A DNA stretch of 16,471 bases from Pseudomonadota bacterium (GCA_023386635.1 JAEWJH010000126.1:1-16471); one strand, 5' to 3'. Positions 1 through 7,436 are shown, counted from the first letter of the stretch. Notes: generated from the letters alone by a model not told the origin. Numbers and translations are program-made.

Positions 1-432
1 GCGCTGGCGCAACTGCGCGAGCGCTATCAACTGCCGCAGCCGCGCACGGCGCTGGCGGAAGCGGTGCGCGCGCATGCGTCGGCGGCGATGGATGTCTCGG
101 ACGGGCTTGCCGGCGATCTCGCCAAGCTCTGCCGCGTATCCGGCGTCTCGGCGCGCGTCACGCTCTCTGATGTGCCGCTGTCGGATGCCGCGCGCGCGGT
201 CGTCGCGACGGATCAAGCGTTGCTGGAAACCGCCTGCACCGGCGGCGACGACTACGAGATCGTCTGCGCCGTACCGCCGGCGACGCTTTCAGCCTTCCGC
301 GCGGCGGCTGCCACGGCAGGCGTGCCGGTGAGCGAGATCGGCGAGATCGTCGCGGGCGAGGGCGCGCCGGCGTTTCTCGGCGCGGATGGCCGGCCAGTGT
401 CATGGCAACGGCTGTCGTTCAGTCATTTGTGA
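1..432 (+). CDS. thiL: Thiamine-monophosphate kinase, C-terminal part (5' end outside window)
   Basis: This frame is open from base 1 and ends at TGA 430-432, so about 143 residues of the C-terminal half are present and the start lies outside the window. ThiL phosphorylates thiamine monophosphate to the pyrophosphate cofactor with ATP in the cytoplasm. The visible part has the family's MDVSDGL segment (from about base 88), whose acidic residues belong to the Mg/nucleotide site in AIR-synthase-like kinases. It also has the GGDDYE motif near base 240, typical of the ThiL C-terminal domain, and a normal ending. Nothing looks broken. The assignment rests on recognising these motifs. The next gene on this strand is 220 bp away across a repeat-bearing gap, so an operon with it is unlikely. 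Confidence 0.93.
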   Translation, partial: ALAQLRERYQLPQPRTALAEAVRAHASAAMDVSDGLAGDLAKLCRVSGVSARVTLSDVPLSDAARAVVATDQALLETACTGGDDYEIVCAVPPATLSAFRAAAATAGVPVSEIGEIVAGEGAPAFLGADGRPVSWQRLSFSHL

Positions 433-455
433 GTCCGATGCGCGAACGCTCTCGG

Positions 456-518
456 CCTCATGGTTCGAGACGGCCCGCCTTCGCTCTGGGAGCTTCGGTG
501 CGGCTCCTCGCCATGAGG
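456..518 (+). repeat. Palindromic intergenic repeat, copy 1
   Basis: The element is bounded by a perfect 8-bp inverted repeat, CCTCATGG at 456-463 and CCATGAGG at 511-518. Inside are TTCGAGACG at 464 and GCTCCTCG near 503. It resembles the interspersed palindromes I know from Bradyrhizobium- and Rhodopseudomonas-like genomes, with ends of the CTCATGGTTCGAGACG / GCTCCTCACCATGAG type. It lies wholly between thiL and the dehydrogenase gene and encodes no plausible protein. Confidence 0.7.
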
Positions 519-543
519 GGGACCCTTGGTGCCCACAGTCGGA

Positions 544-588
544 CCTCATCCTGAGGAGCATTGCGGAGCAATGCGTCTCGAAGGATGG
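544..588 (-). repeat. Palindromic intergenic repeat, copy 2 (inverted relative to copy 1)
   Basis: Its ends are CATCCT (547-552) and AGGATG (582-587). The centre is a perfect 7-bp stem, GCATTGC (558-564) and GCAATGC (568-574), around GGA. Read on the minus strand it contains CTTCGAGACG and GCTCCTCAGGATGAGG, the same landmarks in the same order as copy 1. The two are therefore members of one family in opposite orientation, about 25 bp apart. Confidence 0.7.
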
Positions 589-652
589 GCCGCAAAACCT
601 CCCTGAACTGCACGCTGTTGGAGACTCCGCAGCCGCCCTGTTAGGGTCGGCC

Positions 653-1879
653 ATGCACGACACCACCGCCGCTCCGAAAACCCTGCCGGCCTATCGCCCG
701 CGCGCCGACTACATGCAGGTGCATCGCCGCTTTCCGACCACCGCGTGGCTGCGGCGCGCCGCACCCTCGCATGTGCCGCTGTTCGCGTTCGAATATGGCG
801 ATGGCGGCGCCGGCTCCGATGTCGGCATCGATCACAACTGGGCGGCGTTCGACGCCTTCAAGTTCGTGCCGCGCTACGGCGTCACCAACAAACTGCCGCC
901 GATCGAAACGACATTGTTCGGCACGCGCTATAACGCGCCGCTCGGCGTCGCGCCCATGGGCGGGCCGGCGCTGGTCTGGCCCGGTGCCGACAAGCTCCTG
1001 GCGCGCGCGGCGCAGGCCGCCGGTGTGCCGTATACGTTGGGCGTCGCGGGCGGCGCGACCATCGAGGAGATCGCCCCGATCGCGCCCGATGTGTTCTGGC
1101 TGCAGCTCTATCGGTTCGCCATCGACGATCACAAGATCGGCTTCGATCTGGTGCGGCGCGCCGCGGCGGCGGGTGTGAAGACGCTGACGCTGACGCTGGA
1201 CGTGCCGGTGCGCACCACACGCTCGCGCGAGGCGCGGGCGGGTCTCGCCTCCGAATTCAGGCCGGATGCGCGGATGCTGTGGGAGATGATCCGCCGTCCG
1301 GCCTGGCTGCTGGCGATGCTGCGCCATGGCATGCCCCGCTTCGCGACCCTTGGCGATTATCTGCCGCCGGGCACGGGCACCAACGACACGATCCGTTTCG
1401 CGCGCGCGCAGATGGGCGGCGCGTTTTCGTGGGACGAGATCGCATTGTATCGCGAGCGGTGGAAGGGACCGATGCTGCTCAAGGGCATCCTGCATCCGGC
1501 CGATGCGGAGCGCGCGGTGGCGCTCGGCATCGACGGCATCTGGGTGTCGAACCATGGCGGCCGGCAGATCGAGGCGCTGATGCCGTCGATCGATTGCTTG
1601 CCGTCGATCGTGCGCGCCGTCGGCGGCAGGGCAACGGTGGTGATCGACAGCGGCGTGCGCAGCGGCCACGACGTGGCGCGCGCGCTGGCGCTCGGCGCGG
1701 ACGCGGCCTTTGCCGGCAAGGCGTTCCTGTGGGGGCTGGCGGCGCTTGGCGACCGCGGTCCGGCGCATGTGATCGACCTGTTCATGGACGAACTCAGCTC
1801 GTCGCTGGGGCAGATCGGCGCACGCTCGCTGGCGGAGGCCCGGCAGGCCACGCTGCGGCATCCGGGGGCCTTCGGCTGA
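653..1879 (+). CDS. FMN-dependent alpha-hydroxy-acid dehydrogenase (lactate/mandelate/glycolate oxidase family)
   Basis: This 408-residue protein belongs to the FMN-dependent 2-hydroxy-acid oxidase/dehydrogenase family, which oxidises L-2-hydroxy acids to 2-keto acids. Family landmarks appear in order: PLGVAPMG (FMN-binding strand), FWLQLY, LTLDVP, the conserved lysine at 277 in LLKGI, the signature SNHGGRQ with catalytic base His301, and DSGVRSGHDVARALALGA, the FMN-phosphate loop. Between LTLDVP and FSWDE is a long loop (about residues 214-235) with a hydrophobic stretch, PAWLLAMLRHG. In mandelate dehydrogenase and some lactate dehydrogenases this loop contacts the membrane, so a quinone-linked dehydrogenase is more likely than a soluble oxidase (inference). 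I chose ATG 653. The frame stays open back to 386, but that part overlaps thiL and the repeats and has no family similarity. The exact substrate is not determined. Confidence 0.9.
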   Translation: MHDTTAAPKTLPAYRPRADYMQVHRRFPTTAWLRRAAPSHVPLFAFEYGDGGAGSDVGIDHNWAAFDAFKFVPRYGVTNKLPPIETTLFGTRYNAPLGVAPMGGPALVWPGADKLLARAAQAAGVPYTLGVAGGATIEEIAPIAPDVFWLQLYRFAIDDHKIGFDLVRRAAAAGVKTLTLTLDVPVRTTRSREARAGLASEFRPDARMLWEMIRRPAWLLAMLRHGMPRFATLGDYLPPGTGTNDTIRFARAQMGGAFSWDEIALYRERWKGPMLLKGILHPADAERAVALGIDGIWVSNHGGRQIEALMPSIDCLPSIVRAVGGRATVVIDSGVRSGHDVARALALGADAAFAGKAFLWGLAALGDRGPAHVIDLFMDELSSSLGQIGARSLAEARQATLRHPGAFG

Positions 1880-2015
1880 GGCCGCGAAACGGGTGTCATC
1901 CCAGCCAGCCGATTTCGGCAATGGTGTTCCACGGTCAGGCCGGATAGAAGGCCCGCTCTTCCACCGCTGACAGACTGTCGCGGGTTCGGAGACCAGGTCC
2001 GGGGGGCCCGCGCCG

Positions 2016-3236
2016 ATGTCGGCAGTCGAGACTGTTGTCACCAAGCCCATCGCCGACGACGACCGGCTGGCGCGCCGCAACGCGCTGGTGCTCGCGCTCG
2101 CGCAGGCGCTCGCCGGCGGCAACAACACCGTCATCGTCGCGACCTCCGCCATCGTCGGCGCCATGTATGCGCCGGACAGGGGGCTGGCGACGCTGCCGAT
2201 CACCATGATGGTCATCGGCATGTGGGTCGGCACCCTGCCGGTCGGCTATCTGGCGCGGCGCTATGGCCGCCGGTTCGCGCTGCAGGCCGGGACGGTCTTC
2301 GGCGTGCTCGCGGGGCTGATCTCCTGCCTCGCGGTGCTGCAGGCATCGTTCCCGCTGATTCTCGCCGGCACGTTCTCCGGCGGGCTTTATGCCGCCGCGC
2401 ACCAGTCCTACCGTTTCGCCGCCGCCGATACGGCGAGCGAGGCGTTCCGGCCGAAGGCGGTGTCGTGGGTGCTGGCCGGCGGGCTGTTCGCCGGGCTGAT
2501 CGGGCCGCAGATCGTCATCTTCACCAAGGATCTGTGGCCGCCTTACCTGTTCGCCATGACCTATCTGGCGCAGGCGGGCGTGGCGCTGCTCGCCGGCGTG
2601 GTGCTGGTGTTCGTCCGCATCCCGAAGCCGGTGATCGAGGCGCAGCAGGAAGAGGGGCGCCCGCTCACGGAGATCGTGCGGTCGCTGCGCTTCGCCACCG
2701 CGGTCGTGTGCGGCGTCGTCTCCTATGCCGGCATGAACATGATGATGACGGCGGCCCCGCTCGCCATGGTCGACTGCGGCCACACCGTTACGGATGCGAG
2801 CCTCGCGATTCAGTGGCATGTCATCGCCATGTATGGCCCGAGCTTTTTCACCGGCTCGCTGATCCTGCGATTCGGGGTGACGCGGGTGATCGCGGTCGGG
2901 CTGGCGCTGCTGGTGTCGGCGGCGATGGTCGGGTTGAGCGGACTCACCGTGGCGCATTTCTGGGCGGCACTGATTCTCCTCGGAGTGGGCTGGAACTTCG
3001 CATTCATCGGCGCGACCACCATGGTCACTGAATGCCACCGGCCGTCCGAGCGCAACCGGGTGCAGGCGTTCAACGACTTCCTGGTGTTCGGCAGCATGGC
3101 GATCGGCTCGCTCGCATCGGGCAAGATTCTCGCGACGTTGGGCTGGGCCTTTGTAAATGAAGTGTTTTTCCCGCTGATCATCGGGGCGGCGGCGATGCTG
3201 GTGTGGCTGTCGCTGTCGCGGCGGCGCGCGGCCTGA
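2016..3236 (+). CDS. MFS transporter, 12-TM type
   Basis: The 406-residue product is very hydrophobic, with about twelve membrane helices separated by short charged loops, and is probably an inner-membrane carrier of the major facilitator superfamily. The clearest motif is the loop 2-3 signature GYLARRYGRR at residues 77-86, where the usual aspartate is replaced by arginine. A polar loop near residues 205-225 (EAQQEEGRP) marks the middle of the protein between the two six-helix halves. The start is ATG 2016, preceded by a weak G-rich stretch. The gene lies 136 bp after the hydroxy-acid dehydrogenase on the same strand, so import or export of a 2-hydroxy or keto acid is possible, but no sequence feature fixes the substrate. 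No frameshift or truncation is visible. Confidence 0.85.
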   Translation: MSAVETVVTKPIADDDRLARRNALVLALAQALAGGNNTVIVATSAIVGAMYAPDRGLATLPITMMVIGMWVGTLPVGYLARRYGRRFALQAGTVFGVLAGLISCLAVLQASFPLILAGTFSGGLYAAAHQSYRFAAADTASEAFRPKAVSWVLAGGLFAGLIGPQIVIFTKDLWPPYLFAMTYLAQAGVALLAGVVLVFVRIPKPVIEAQQEEGRPLTEIVRSLRFATAVVCGVVSYAGMNMMMTAAPLAMVDCGHTVTDASLAIQWHVIAMYGPSFFTGSLILRFGVTRVIAVGLALLVSAAMVGLSGLTVAHFWAALILLGVGWNFAFIGATTMVTECHRPSERNRVQAFNDFLVFGSMAIGSLASGKILATLGWAFVNEVFFPLIIGAAAMLVWLSLSRRRAA

Positions 3237-3417
3237 GCGGCCCGCCGGCGCTTCCGCTACCCGCCGAAAGTCCCTGTCGATGGCGGCGGCGCTCGCATTG
3301 CGCCGCTGCCATGTTTTTGGCAATGTCCCGCCACTTTTCGTCCGAGGGGGGCGCTGAGAGCGCTGCCGGCTGTGTTCGGCTGCGGGTCACCGCCCACCCG
3401 TCACATCCGAGGATTAC

Positions 3418-5538
3418 ATGTCGGCTCTCTGGTTGATCATTCTCTGCGGCTGCCTTGCCATTGTCTATGGCATCTGGGCCATCGGTTCGGTGATGAAGGC
3501 CGATGCCGGCAACGCGAAGATGCAGGAAATCTCCGCTGCCGTGCGCGAAGGCGCGCAGGCCTATCTCAAGCGGCAATACACGACGATCGGTATCGTCGGC
3601 GTCCTCATCTTCGTGATCCTGGGCTGGGGCCTCGGCTGGCTCGTGGCGGTCGGTTTCGCCATCGGCGCGATCCTCTCCGGCGCGACCGGCTTCATCGGCA
3701 TGAACGTGTCGGTGCGTGCCAACGTGCGCACCGCGCAGGCGGCGATCGGCTCGCTCGGCGACGGTCTCTCGCTGGCGTTCAAGTCAGGTGCGATCACCGG
3801 CATGTTCGTCGCCGGCCTCGCGCTGCTCGGCGTCGCCGTCTATTACGCCGTTCTCACCGGTCCGCTCGGCAAGGCGCCGAACGATCGCCTGGTGATCGAC
3901 GCGCTCGTCGCGCTCGGCTTCGGCGCTTCGCTGATCTCGATCTTCGCCCGTCTCGGCGGCGGCATCTTCACCAAGGGTGCGGACGTCGGCGGCGACCTCG
4001 TCGGCAAGGTCGAAGCGGGCATCCCGGAGGATGATCCGCGCAACCCGGCGACCATCGCCGACAACGTCGGTGACAACGTCGGCGACTGCGCCGGTATGGC
4101 GGCCGACCTTTTCGAGACCTACGCGGTGACGCTGGTCGCGACCATGGTGCTGGCCTCGATCTTCTTCGCCGGCGGTCCGCTGCTGTCGACCATGATGCTG
4201 CTGCCGCTCGGTATCGGCGCGGCCTGCATCGTCACCTCGATCATCGGCACGTTCTTCGTGCGGCTCGGCGCCAGCCAGTCGATCATGGGTGCGCTGTACA
4301 AGGGCTTCATCGCCTCGGCGGTGCTGTCGCTGTTCGCGATCGGCTACGTCGTCTACGCGCTGATCGGCTTCGGCCCGCTGCAGGGCGTCAGCTTCACCGG
4401 CAAGGATCTCTATCTCTGCGCCGTTGTCGGCCTGATCGTGACCGGTCTGATCATCTGGATCACCGAATACTACACCGGCACCAACTTCCGTCCGGTGAAG
4501 TCGATTGCGCAGGCGTCGGTGACCGGCCACGGCACCAACATCATCCAGGGCCTCGCGGTGTCGCTCGAATCGACTGCGCTGCCGTCGCTGGTGATCATTG
4601 CCGGCATTCTCGCCGCCTATGGTCTCGCCGGTCTGTTCGGCATCGCCATCGCGGTGTCGGCGATGCTCGCGCTCGCCGGCATGGTGGTCGCGCTCGACGC
4701 CTTCGGTCCGGTGACCGACAATGCCGGCGGCATTGCCGAAATGGCGGGCCTGCCGAAAGAGGTGCGCAAGTCGACCGACGCGCTCGACGCGGTCGGCAAC
4801 ACCACCAAGGCGATCACCAAGGGTTATGCGATCGGCTCCGCGGGCCTCGGCGCGCTGGTGCTGTTCGCGGCCTACAACGAGGACCTCAAGTACTTCATCG
4901 CCAACTCGGCCAAGCACACTTACTTCGCGGGCGTGCAGACCGACTTCGCGCTGACCAACCCCTACGTCGTCGTCGGTCTGCTGTTCGGCGGCCTGCTGCC
5001 GTATCTGTTCGCGGCGATGGGCATGACCGCGGTCGGCCGTGCCGCCGGCGCGATCGTCGAGGAAGTGCGGCGTCAGTTCCGCGCGGATCCGGGGATCATG
5101 AAGGGCACCAGCAAGCCGGACTACGGCAAGGCCGTCGACCTGCTGACCAAGGCGGCGATTAAGGAAATGATCATCCCGTCGCTGCTGCCGGTGCTGTCGC
5201 CGATCGTCGTCTTCGTCGCGATCTACTTCATCGCGGGCGGTGGCGCGGCTGGTAAGGGCGCGGCGTTCTCGGCGGTTGGTGCGATGCTCCTGGGCGTCAT
5301 CGTGACGGGTCTGTTCGTCGCGATCTCGATGACCTCGGGCGGCGGCGCATGGGACAACGCCAAGAAGTACATCGAAGACGGCCATCACGGCGGCAAGGGT
5401 TCGGAGTCGCACAAGGCGTCGGTGACCGGCGACACCGTCGGCGACCCCTACAAGGATACGGCCGGCCCGGCTGTGAACCCGATGATCAAGATCACCAACA
5501 TCGTGGCATTGCTGCTGCTGGCGATCCTGGCTCACTAA
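3418..5538 (+). CDS. hppA: K+-insensitive pyrophosphate-energised proton pump (H+-PPase)
   Basis: This 706-residue integral membrane enzyme hydrolyses cytosolic pyrophosphate and pumps protons outward, saving energy from biosynthetic PPi. The PPi/Mg-binding core is intact: GADVGGDLVGKVE at 187-199, then EDDPRNP at 204-210 and DNVGDNVGD at 215-223. The second acidic motif, DAFGPVTDNAGGIAEM, is also present. Lys464 and Thr467 in NTTKAITKG occupy the positions that separate K+-independent pumps (Lys/Thr) from K+-dependent ones (Ala/Gly or Ala). The late DNAKKYIE motif near 5350 is present as well. The start is ATG 3418 with GAGG about five bases upstream. Length and hydrophobicity match the family. 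The gene appears monocistronic: 181 bp of noncoding DNA precede it and a hairpin plus a strong terminator follow. Confidence 0.97.
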   Translation: MSALWLIILCGCLAIVYGIWAIGSVMKADAGNAKMQEISAAVREGAQAYLKRQYTTIGIVGVLIFVILGWGLGWLVAVGFAIGAILSGATGFIGMNVSVRANVRTAQAAIGSLGDGLSLAFKSGAITGMFVAGLALLGVAVYYAVLTGPLGKAPNDRLVIDALVALGFGASLISIFARLGGGIFTKGADVGGDLVGKVEAGIPEDDPRNPATIADNVGDNVGDCAGMAADLFETYAVTLVATMVLASIFFAGGPLLSTMMLLPLGIGAACIVTSIIGTFFVRLGASQSIMGALYKGFIASAVLSLFAIGYVVYALIGFGPLQGVSFTGKDLYLCAVVGLIVTGLIIWITEYYTGTNFRPVKSIAQASVTGHGTNIIQGLAVSLESTALPSLVIIAGILAAYGLAGLFGIAIAVSAMLALAGMVVALDAFGPVTDNAGGIAEMAGLPKEVRKSTDALDAVGNTTKAITKGYAIGSAGLGALVLFAAYNEDLKYFIANSAKHTYFAGVQTDFALTNPYVVVGLLFGGLLPYLFAAMGMTAVGRAAGAIVEEVRRQFRADPGIMKGTSKPDYGKAVDLLTKAAIKEMIIPSLLPVLSPIVVFVAIYFIAGGGAAGKGAAFSAVGAMLLGVIVTGLFVAISMTSGGGAWDNAKKYIEDGHHGGKGSESHKASVTGDTVGDPYKDTAGPAVNPMIKITNIVALLLLAILAH

Positions 5539-5550
5539 GAACTTGCTCAT

Positions 5551-5581
5551 TCAGGGCCGGCTCCTTCGGAGCCGGTCCTGA
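5551..5581 (+). repeat. 14-bp hairpin downstream of hppA
   Basis: The left arm 5551-5564 and right arm 5568-5581 pair over 14 positions, with one G-T wobble at 5556/5576, around a TTC loop. No T-run follows, so on its own it is not a classical terminator. It may act as an RNA 3'-end stabiliser or a first hairpin ahead of the terminator at 5597. Its right end overlaps TCCTGAGGAG (5576-5585), also found in the repeat at 544-588, so it could be a degenerate relative of that family. Confidence 0.6.
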
Positions 5582-5596
5582 GGAGTGTCTGAGACG

Positions 5597-5632
5597 AAAA
5601 ACCCCGCGACACTGTCGCGGGGTTTTTGTTTT
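5597..5632. terminator. Bidirectional Rho-independent terminator between hppA and bamE
   Basis: A perfect 9-bp stem, CCCCGCGAC (5602-5610) and GTCGCGGGG (5614-5622), closes an ACT loop. It is flanked by AAAAA on the left and TTTTTGTTTT on the right, so it gives a T-tract on either strand. It sits between the convergent hppA and bamE genes and should terminate both. Confidence 0.92.
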
Positions 5633-5658
5633 CAGTTAAATCCAGATTTTAGAGTGGA

Positions 5659-6150
5659 TTAGCCGACGATCTTGAAGATGTATCGCAGGTAGCCCAGTTC
5701 CTCGCCGCCGGTCTGGGTGGTCTGGCTGATGAAATCGAAGACCTTGCCGTCCTTGATGCCGTAGTTCGCAAGTCGCTGGACCTTGCGGTTCTTGTCGAAA
5801 TAGACCGCGATCACCCGCTGATCCTTGACGTCCTCGTGCATGAAGGCGACAGGACGCTCGGTCCGCTGCGAGATGTAATAGAACGCCTCGCCGCTGACCG
5901 TGGCGACGGTGGAAGGGGTGCCGAGCACGATCAGCACCTGATCCTGCGACGCGCCGATCGGAATCTGCTCCAGCGCGCCTTCGGGGAGCACATAGCCCCG
6001 CTGAAAGGTCTCGCTGAAATAGCCGCCGCAGCCGCCGAGCCCGAAGGCCAGGGTCAGCGCGACCGCTGTGACCATCGCCCGCCGGCGCACACGCGCGCGC
6101 TGTTCCGTTCTCACGTTGAAAGCCGCAGCACGCATGTCTTGCTTTGCCAT
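5659..6150 (-). CDS. bamE: Outer-membrane protein assembly factor BamE (SmpA/OmlA-type lipoprotein)
   Basis: This is a small lipoprotein of the BAM complex, which inserts beta-barrel proteins into the outer membrane. With the start used here it has 163 residues. It shows an arginine-rich n-region, a hydrophobic h-region (VTAVALTLAFGL) and a lipobox LGGC, whose cysteine is residue 41 from this start. The mature SmpA/OmlA domain includes GYVLPEGALEQIPIGASQDQ, VLGTPSTV, and FYYISQ followed by VIAVYFD. The start is uncertain. The frame is open to ATG 6183, and ATG 6150 and ATG 6135 are also possible. I prefer 6150 or 6135 because the stretch upstream holds a 10-bp-period repeat that does not fit codon periodicity, and a dyad abuts 6183. 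The gene is divergent from the bc1 chaperone gene and ends at a shared terminator. Confidence 0.88.
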   Translation of the reverse strand: MAKQDMRAAAFNVRTEQRARVRRRAMVTAVALTLAFGLGGCGGYFSETFQRGYVLPEGALEQIPIGASQDQVLIVLGTPSTVATVSGEAFYYISQRTERPVAFMHEDVKDQRVIAVYFDKNRKVQRLANYGIKDGKVFDFISQTTQTGGEELGYLRYIFKIVG

Positions 6151-6175
6151 TTCGCCCGATTTCGCTGGATTTCGC
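6149..6175. repeat. Three ATTTCGC heptamers spaced exactly 10 bp
   Basis: ATTTCGC occurs at 6149-6155, 6159-6165 and 6169-6175 (GCGAAAT on the minus strand, the bamE sense strand). The 10-bp phasing places all three on one face of the helix. The array lies at the possible translation starts of bamE, in the region divergent to the bc1 chaperone gene. It could be a binding array for a regulator, or chance. Confidence 0.5.
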
Positions 6176-6185
6176 ACTTGCATCC

Positions 6186-6207
6186 CCGGGCACGTTCACG
6201 TACCCGG
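6186..6207. promoter_or_regulatory. 22-bp near-perfect dyad in the bamE / bc1-chaperone divergent region
   Basis: The left half CCGGGCACGT (6186-6195) and right half ACGTACCCGG (6198-6207) are inverted repeats matching at 9 of 10 positions around a TC centre. It lies between two divergent genes, so an operator is plausible. No regulator is assigned. Confidence 0.4.
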
Positions 6208-6258
6208 CGCCCCACATAGCCCGTCCGGCCCGGCCGGCCAATCCGTGACGACAGCCCG

Positions 6259-6849
6259 ATGATATGGACTCGATTTCGCCGTCAGCCAAGTGACCGGCAG
6301 GAAACCATCGCCACCCTGTATGGCATGATCGTGGCGCAGGCGCGAAGCCCGGCGTTTTACCGGGATTTTGGCATTCCGGATACGGTTAACGGCCGTTTCG
6401 ACATGATCGTGCTCCATCTCGCACTGGTGCTGGACCGCCTGCGGGGCAGCGGAGCCGATACTGAGCCGCTGGCGCAGGGGCTGTTCGACCTTTTTTGCCG
6501 GGACATGGATGGCAATCTGCGGGAAATGGGGATCAGCGATCTCAAGGTCCCCAAGCAGATGAAGGCGATCGGCGAGGCCGTCTACGGCCGGCTGCGGGCC
6601 TATGACCAGGCTCTCGCGGCCCCCGGTCTCGACGCGCTGGAACAACTGGTGATCCGCAACCTGAACGACGGGATGCCGGGGAAAGCTCCCGAGCAGACGC
6701 GCGCAGGCCAATCGGTGGCGGCGCGGGTCATCGCCGCCTATGTCCGGATGAGCCACGATACGTTGCGCGGACAGGACCCCGCGCACTGGGAGACCGATGG
6801 CATCGCGTTTCCCGACCCGCAACAGGCGGCGCTGGCGGAGACCCGATGA
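6259..6849 (+). CDS. Ubiquinol-cytochrome c chaperone family protein (CBP3/UQCC1-like)
   Basis: This 196-residue soluble protein resembles the Cbp3/UQCC1 family (Pfam ubiquinol-cytochrome C chaperone), which assists assembly of cytochrome b into the respiratory bc1 complex. Family-like features are the helical start, AQARSPAFYRDFGIPDTVNGRFDMI at about residues 27-50, then a hydrophobic helix HLALVLDRL, LFDLFCRDMDGNLREMGISD at about 75-95, and VPKQMKAIGEAVYGR at about 98-112. The last two are the most conserved parts of the family. The start is ATG 6259. It overlaps the next gene by ATGA, so the two are translationally coupled. It is divergent from bamE with only a short shared control region. 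The family is confident; the role in bc1 assembly is carried over from the family. Confidence 0.9.
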   Translation: MIWTRFRRQPSDRQETIATLYGMIVAQARSPAFYRDFGIPDTVNGRFDMIVLHLALVLDRLRGSGADTEPLAQGLFDLFCRDMDGNLREMGISDLKVPKQMKAIGEAVYGRLRAYDQALAAPGLDALEQLVIRNLNDGMPGKAPEQTRAGQSVAARVIAAYVRMSHDTLRGQDPAHWETDGIAFPDPQQAALAETR

Positions 6850-7409
6850 ACAAAGCTGGAAAACCACGCGACTCCCTTGGCTGGAGCGTGTCGATCACTC
6901 TCGACGAAGTGCCGGAGGCCGGCCGCCACGTCGAACTCGCCGCACCGACGGCGGTCCTGCCTGCGATCGCCACGCTGGCGGCGGTCAATGCCGTGGACCG
7001 TCTGGTCGCGCATTTCGATGTCAGCCACCGTGGCGACGGGTTGCGTGTGGCCGGGTGGGTGGAAGGCGAGGTGAGACAGACCTGCGTGGTCACCCTCGAG
7101 CCGCTGGTGAACACCATCCGCGAAGAGGTCGATCTGACCTTTTCGCCCTCGTTGCGGAACGATGAGGCGGAAATCGAGGTTTCCGGCGACCCGGATGACC
7201 GGGACCCCCGCGAGCCGATGATCGGCCGGTCGGTCGACCTGGCGGGCGTGGCGATCGAGTTCCTGATCCTCGGAATCGACCCTTATCCGCGCAAATCCGG
7301 CGTGGAATTCGAAACCCGCATTGCCGGGGACGCCTCGGAGCCCGAGCGGCCCAATCCCTTTGCTGTGCTGGCGGCGCTCAAGCGGAACGAGGGCCAGGGT
7401 GGAAGCTGA
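6846..7409 (+). CDS. DUF177 (YceD-like) domain protein
   Basis: This 187-residue cytoplasmic protein belongs to the DUF177/YceD family. In other bacteria family members sit before rpmF-plsX and have been linked to 23S rRNA or large-subunit maturation; the molecular activity is not settled. The family signature is a cysteine followed by conserved hydrophobics, here RQTCVVTLEPL with Cys80. A later acidic stretch (EVSGDPDDRDPREP) and GVAIEFLILGIDPYPR with NPFAVLAALK are typical of the C-terminal half. The start is ATG 6846, overlapping the stop of the bc1 chaperone (ATGA). Unlike the enterobacterial order, no rpmF lies between it and plsX. It is followed by a 266-bp gap containing a tandem repeat. 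Confidence 0.88.
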   Translation: MNKAGKPRDSLGWSVSITLDEVPEAGRHVELAAPTAVLPAIATLAAVNAVDRLVAHFDVSHRGDGLRVAGWVEGEVRQTCVVTLEPLVNTIREEVDLTFSPSLRNDEAEIEVSGDPDDRDPREPMIGRSVDLAGVAIEFLILGIDPYPRKSGVEFETRIAGDASEPERPNPFAVLAALKRNEGQGGS

Positions 7410-7436
7410 GTCGCCCTATCGCCATCGTATACAACC

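Noticed and set aside
386..652. N-terminal extension of the dehydrogenase back to an upstream ATG
   Set aside because: It would overlap the end of thiL and translate the two palindromic repeats. The family N-terminus begins after ATG 653.
641..2233. 530-codon open frame on the minus strand across the dehydrogenase gene
   Set aside because: It lies opposite a gene with clear catalytic motifs. The translation is rich in Arg, His and Gln with no family likeness, as expected for an antisense shadow in GC-rich DNA.
1935..3323. 462-codon open frame on the minus strand across the MFS gene
   Set aside because: The same kind of shadow: highly charged, low complexity, and opposite a convincing membrane protein.
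3784..5550. 588-codon open frame on the minus strand across hppA
   Set aside because: Composition is dominated by D, R, H, E and Q with no fold or motif. It is the antisense shadow of the well-supported hppA gene.
5636..6289. 217-codon minus-strand open frame overlapping bamE in another frame
   Set aside because: The bamE frame has a lipobox and the SmpA/OmlA domain. This alternative frame has neither and runs into the divergent bc1 chaperone start.
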